DNA of 64,000 nucleotides from Marinobacter orientalis (GTDB lineage Bacteria > Pseudomonadota > Gammaproteobacteria > Pseudomonadales > Oleiphilaceae). Location of the stretch: assembly GCF_004792665.1 (NCBI RefSeq), contig NZ_SRZX01000001.1:186001-250000 (forward strand), written 5' to 3'. The notes beneath the pieces were generated by a model. That model did not search any database and was not told the origin of the DNA. It saw only the letters and a program-made list of their open reading frames with translations. The position numbers were made by a program, and so were the translations under genes. Shown here one piece after another: positions 61,580 to 64,000 of this stretch. The stretch's first letter is position 1. Each line of letters starts with the position of its first letter.

Positions 61580-62403
61580 TACGCCTCCTCCCCCAGGTAT
61601 ACCTTGATCACTTCCGGGTCGTTGGAGACCTGGTCCATGGTGCCTTCGGCCAGCACGCTGCCCTGGTGCAGTACGGTCACCTGGCGGGCGATGGAGCGCA
61701 CGAAGCCCATGTCGTGTTCCACCACCACAACGGACTGTTTGCCGGCCAGGCTGGTGAGCAGTTCGGCGGTGCGCTCCATTTCCTGTTCGGTCATGCCCGC
61801 TACCGGCTCGTCCACCAGCAGCAGGCGAGGTTTCTGCATCAGCAGCATGCCGATTTCCAGCCACTGTTTCTGGCCATGGGAGAGGATGCCGGCGAGGCGG
61901 TCCCGCAGGTCTTTCAGGCCGATCATTTCCAGCACTTCGTCAATGCGGTCCCGGAATTCGGGTTTCATGATGGCGGTGAGCGTGGGTAGTACCCGCTTGT
62001 CCGCCGCCATGGCCAGCTCCAGGTTTTCGAACACGGTGAGTGCTTCGAACACGGTGGGTTTCTGGAACTTGCGGCCGATGCCCAGGGAGGCGATGTCCGG
62101 CTCGTTCATGGTGAGCAGGTTGTGGCGGCTGCCGAACCATACCGAGCCGGTGTCTGGCCGGGTTTTACCGGTGATGATGTCCATCATGGTGGTCTTGCCC
62201 GCGCCGTTGGGGCCGATGATGCAGCGCAGCTCGCCGTCGTCGATGGTGAGGTTGAGGTTGTTGATGGCCTTGAAGCCATCAAAGCTCACGTTTACGTCTT
62301 CCAGGTACAGAATGGGGCCGTGGCGCACGTCCACCGGGGACTGTACCTGGGTAAGAAACTCGAACACATGCTCGCGGTCGGCCAGTTCCTGAAAAATGCT
62401 CAT
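61579..62403 (-). CDS. urtD: Urea ABC transporter ATP-binding protein UrtD
   Basis: A 274-residue ABC ATPase: Walker A in IGPNGAGKTTMMDIITG, then LSHGQKQWLEIGMLL as signature and LLLVDEPVAGMTEQEM as Walker B. The LSHGQ signature and MTEQE wording are typical of UrtD. It lies between urtC and urtE with 4-base and 1-base overlaps. Confidence 0.92.
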   Translation of the reverse strand: MSIFQELADREHVFEFLTQVQSPVDVRHGPILYLEDVNVSFDGFKAINNLNLTIDDGELRCIIGPNGAGKTTMMDIITGKTRPDTGSVWFGSRHNLLTMNEPDIASLGIGRKFQKPTVFEALTVFENLELAMAADKRVLPTLTAIMKPEFRDRIDEVLEMIGLKDLRDRLAGILSHGQKQWLEIGMLLMQKPRLLLVDEPVAGMTEQEMERTAELLTSLAGKQSVVVVEHDMGFVRSIARQVTVLHQGSVLAEGTMDQVSNDPEVIKVYLGEEA

Positions 62404-63539
62404 GCGGTGGCCTCCTGCCCGGTGGGTGTGTCGTCATCAGTTTTGGCTTTGCGGCGTTTCTGCAATAACCCGGCGATGCCCTTGGGCAGGAACACGGTCA
62501 CCAGCACGAACAGACCGCCGAGGAGGAACAGCCAGGCGTCCGGCATGACGCCGGTGAACACGGTTTTGGCGTAGTTCACCAGGATGGCGCCGATCACCGC
62601 GCCGTAGAGGGTGGCGCGGCCACCCAGTGCCACCCACACCACGATTTCAATGGAGAACAGCGGCGAGAATTCGCTGGGGTTGATGATGCCCACCTGCGGC
62701 ACGTACAGCGCCCCGGCCACACCCGCCAGCATGGCGGATACCACGAACACGAACAGCTGCACCCGTTCCACCCGGTAACCCAGGAAGCGGGTGCGGGCTT
62801 CGGCGTCGCGGCAGGCGATGCTGACACGGCCCAGCTTGCTGGCCACGATGGCACGGCAGACCACGTAGCCAATGGCCAGCGCAATGCCGGTGGCGATGAA
62901 CAGCCCCAGCCGTGTGGCGTCGGTGCGCAGGTTGAAGCCGAGGATGTCGCGGAAGTCGGTCAGGCCGTTGTTGCCGCCGAAGCCCATTTCGTTGCGGAAG
63001 AAGGCCAGCATCAGCGCAAAGGTCAGCGCCTGGGTGATGATCGACAGGTACACCCCTGTCACCCGTGAGCGGAAGGCCAGGAAGCCGAACACCAGCGCCA
63101 GTATGCCCGGTGCCAGCAGCACCATGATGAAGGCAAACCAGGCCATGTCGAAGCCCAGCCAGTACCAGGGCAGCTCCTGCCAGTTCAGGAACACCATGAA
63201 GTCCGGCAGCACCGGGTCGCCGTAGGTGCCGCGGTCGCCGATCTGGCGCATCAGGTACATGCCCATGGCGTAGCCGCCGAGGGCAAAGAAGGCGCCGTGG
63301 CCCAGGCTGAGGATGCCAAGGTAACCCCACACCAGATCCACCGCGACCGCCAGCAGCGCGTAACACAGGTATTTACCCAGCAGGGTGACGGTATAGGCGC
63401 TGACATGCAGGGCGCTGTCCTGGGGCATGAACAGGTGGAGGAAAGTCACCACTACCAGGGCGGCGAACAGTACGCCCAGGAATATCTGTGTGGAACGCTC
63501 CTGAAAAGGCCGGAGCAGCCAGTTCTGTGATGACGACAT
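62400..63539 (-). CDS. urtC: Urea ABC transporter permease UrtC
   Basis: A 379-residue permease with about nine membrane helices. GYLGILSLGHGAFFALGGYA is the branched-chain/urea-type LivM signature, followed by SRVTGVYLSIITQALTFALM and GFGGNNGLTDF. Its stop overlaps urtD's start by 4 bases. Confidence 0.9.
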   Translation of the reverse strand: MSSSQNWLLRPFQERSTQIFLGVLFAALVVVTFLHLFMPQDSALHVSAYTVTLLGKYLCYALLAVAVDLVWGYLGILSLGHGAFFALGGYAMGMYLMRQIGDRGTYGDPVLPDFMVFLNWQELPWYWLGFDMAWFAFIMVLLAPGILALVFGFLAFRSRVTGVYLSIITQALTFALMLAFFRNEMGFGGNNGLTDFRDILGFNLRTDATRLGLFIATGIALAIGYVVCRAIVASKLGRVSIACRDAEARTRFLGYRVERVQLFVFVVSAMLAGVAGALYVPQVGIINPSEFSPLFSIEIVVWVALGGRATLYGAVIGAILVNYAKTVFTGVMPDAWLFLLGGLFVLVTVFLPKGIAGLLQKRRKAKTDDDTPTGQEATA

Positions 63540-63542
63540 AAC

Positions 63543-64000
63543 TTATCCTTCTGCCGCTCGGCCTTTCTGGGGGAAAAGCCCCTTCGGCCGTTTCTGGATA
63601 AACAGGATGATAAACACCAGCACGATGATCTTGGCGAGTACGGCACCGGCCCAGGGTTCCAGCAGCTGGTTGATGGTGCCCAGGGACAACCCGGCGATAA
63701 GGGTGCCCCAAAGATTGCCCACGCCACCGAACACCACCACCATGAACGAGTCGATGATGTAGTTCTGGCCCAGGTTGGGGCCCACGTTGGTGAGCTGGGA
63801 AAGCGCCACACCGGCCAGGCCGGCAACGCCGGAGCCCAGGGCAAAGGTCATGATGTCCACCCGGGTGGCGCGAATGCCCATGGAACGGGCCATGTTGCGG
63901 TTCTGGGTAACGGCGCGCACTTCCAGGCCCAGGCGGGTCTTGCGCATGATCAGCATCAGTGCCGCGAAAACCACCAGCGCGAAGCCCAGCACATACATGC
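63543..64000 (-). CDS. urtB: Urea ABC transporter permease UrtB, 3' part
   Basis: Ends at 63543 and continues beyond the window, so only the last 151 or so residues are visible. RLGLEVRAVTQNRNMARSMG, GSGVAGLAGVALSQLTNVGP and VVFGGVGNLWGTLIAG match UrtB. The remaining part, and probably the urea-binding protein gene urtA, lie to the right. Confidence 0.88.
   Translation of the reverse strand, partial: MYVLGFALVVFAALMLIMRKTRLGLEVRAVTQNRNMARSMGIRATRVDIMTFALGSGVAGLAGVALSQLTNVGPNLGQNYIIDSFMVVVFGGVGNLWGTLIAGLSLGTINQLLEPWAGAVLAKIIVLVFIILFIQKRPKGLFPQKGRAAEG

Overview
The window looks like a chromosomal stretch of a marine gammaproteobacterium, most likely Marinobacter or a close relative. This rests on gene content (radD, the urea ABC transporter, CopA/CopB, SlyD-type FKBP, Bcp, a long KAS III-like synthase), moderately GC-rich coding sequence and the REP-like repeats. 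It is inferred from reading, not from a database search.

Layout: 1-7600 holds a CopD-like membrane protein, a KAS III-like synthase with a long N-terminal extension, a GGDEF-EAL protein with a grafted tail, and an unknown 662-residue protein coupled to a PIN toxin. 7649-12953 holds a giant lipoprotein with a coupled partner and two small genes. 13034-18326 is a graveyard of broken genes (thioredoxin, LysR, sterol desaturase, a cobalamin-binding-like protein, gamma-glutamyltransferase, Na/Pi symporter). 18354-30982 holds a lipoprotein/hydrolase pair, radD, a cation P-type ATPase, glutamate dehydrogenase, an alpha/beta hydrolase, an FKBP and copA-copB. 31597-38481 is a tetrathionate-reductase-like ttrBCA operon behind an FNR-like box, followed by a porin and a lipoprotein cytochrome c. 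38485-56560 is a patchwork of short genes, truncated genes and repeats, including a Rho paralogue without its RNA-binding domain and a ParDE pair. 56839-60803 is a strongly AT-rich island (RibA-like protein with a frameshift, Fe-S glycosylase-like protein, DNA methyltransferase, membrane-tailed dCTP deaminase), a candidate defence or nucleotide-modifying cassette. 60881-64000 is the urea transporter urtEDCB, with urtB running off the window.

The most striking property is a dispersed element of about 24 bp (core AAATCTGTCCCGGTTTTC) present at roughly 28 sites, mostly at gene ends and at the edges of broken genes. Several genes that are intact in the window also occur as decayed fragments elsewhere in it, many next to an element: the YfcE-like phosphoesterase (two extra tails), the cobalamin-binding-like protein, the nucleoside deoxyribosyltransferase, ParE, the SRPBCC protein, the FKBP and the thioredoxin. 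Four decayed remnants of a REP-associated tyrosine transposase (RAYT) are present and no intact copy, which points to RAYT-type mobilisation as the source of both element and fragments. The element is 24 bp long and free of stop codons in five of six frames, so it can sit inside genes; one copy joins the EAL protein to a foreign C-terminal tail.
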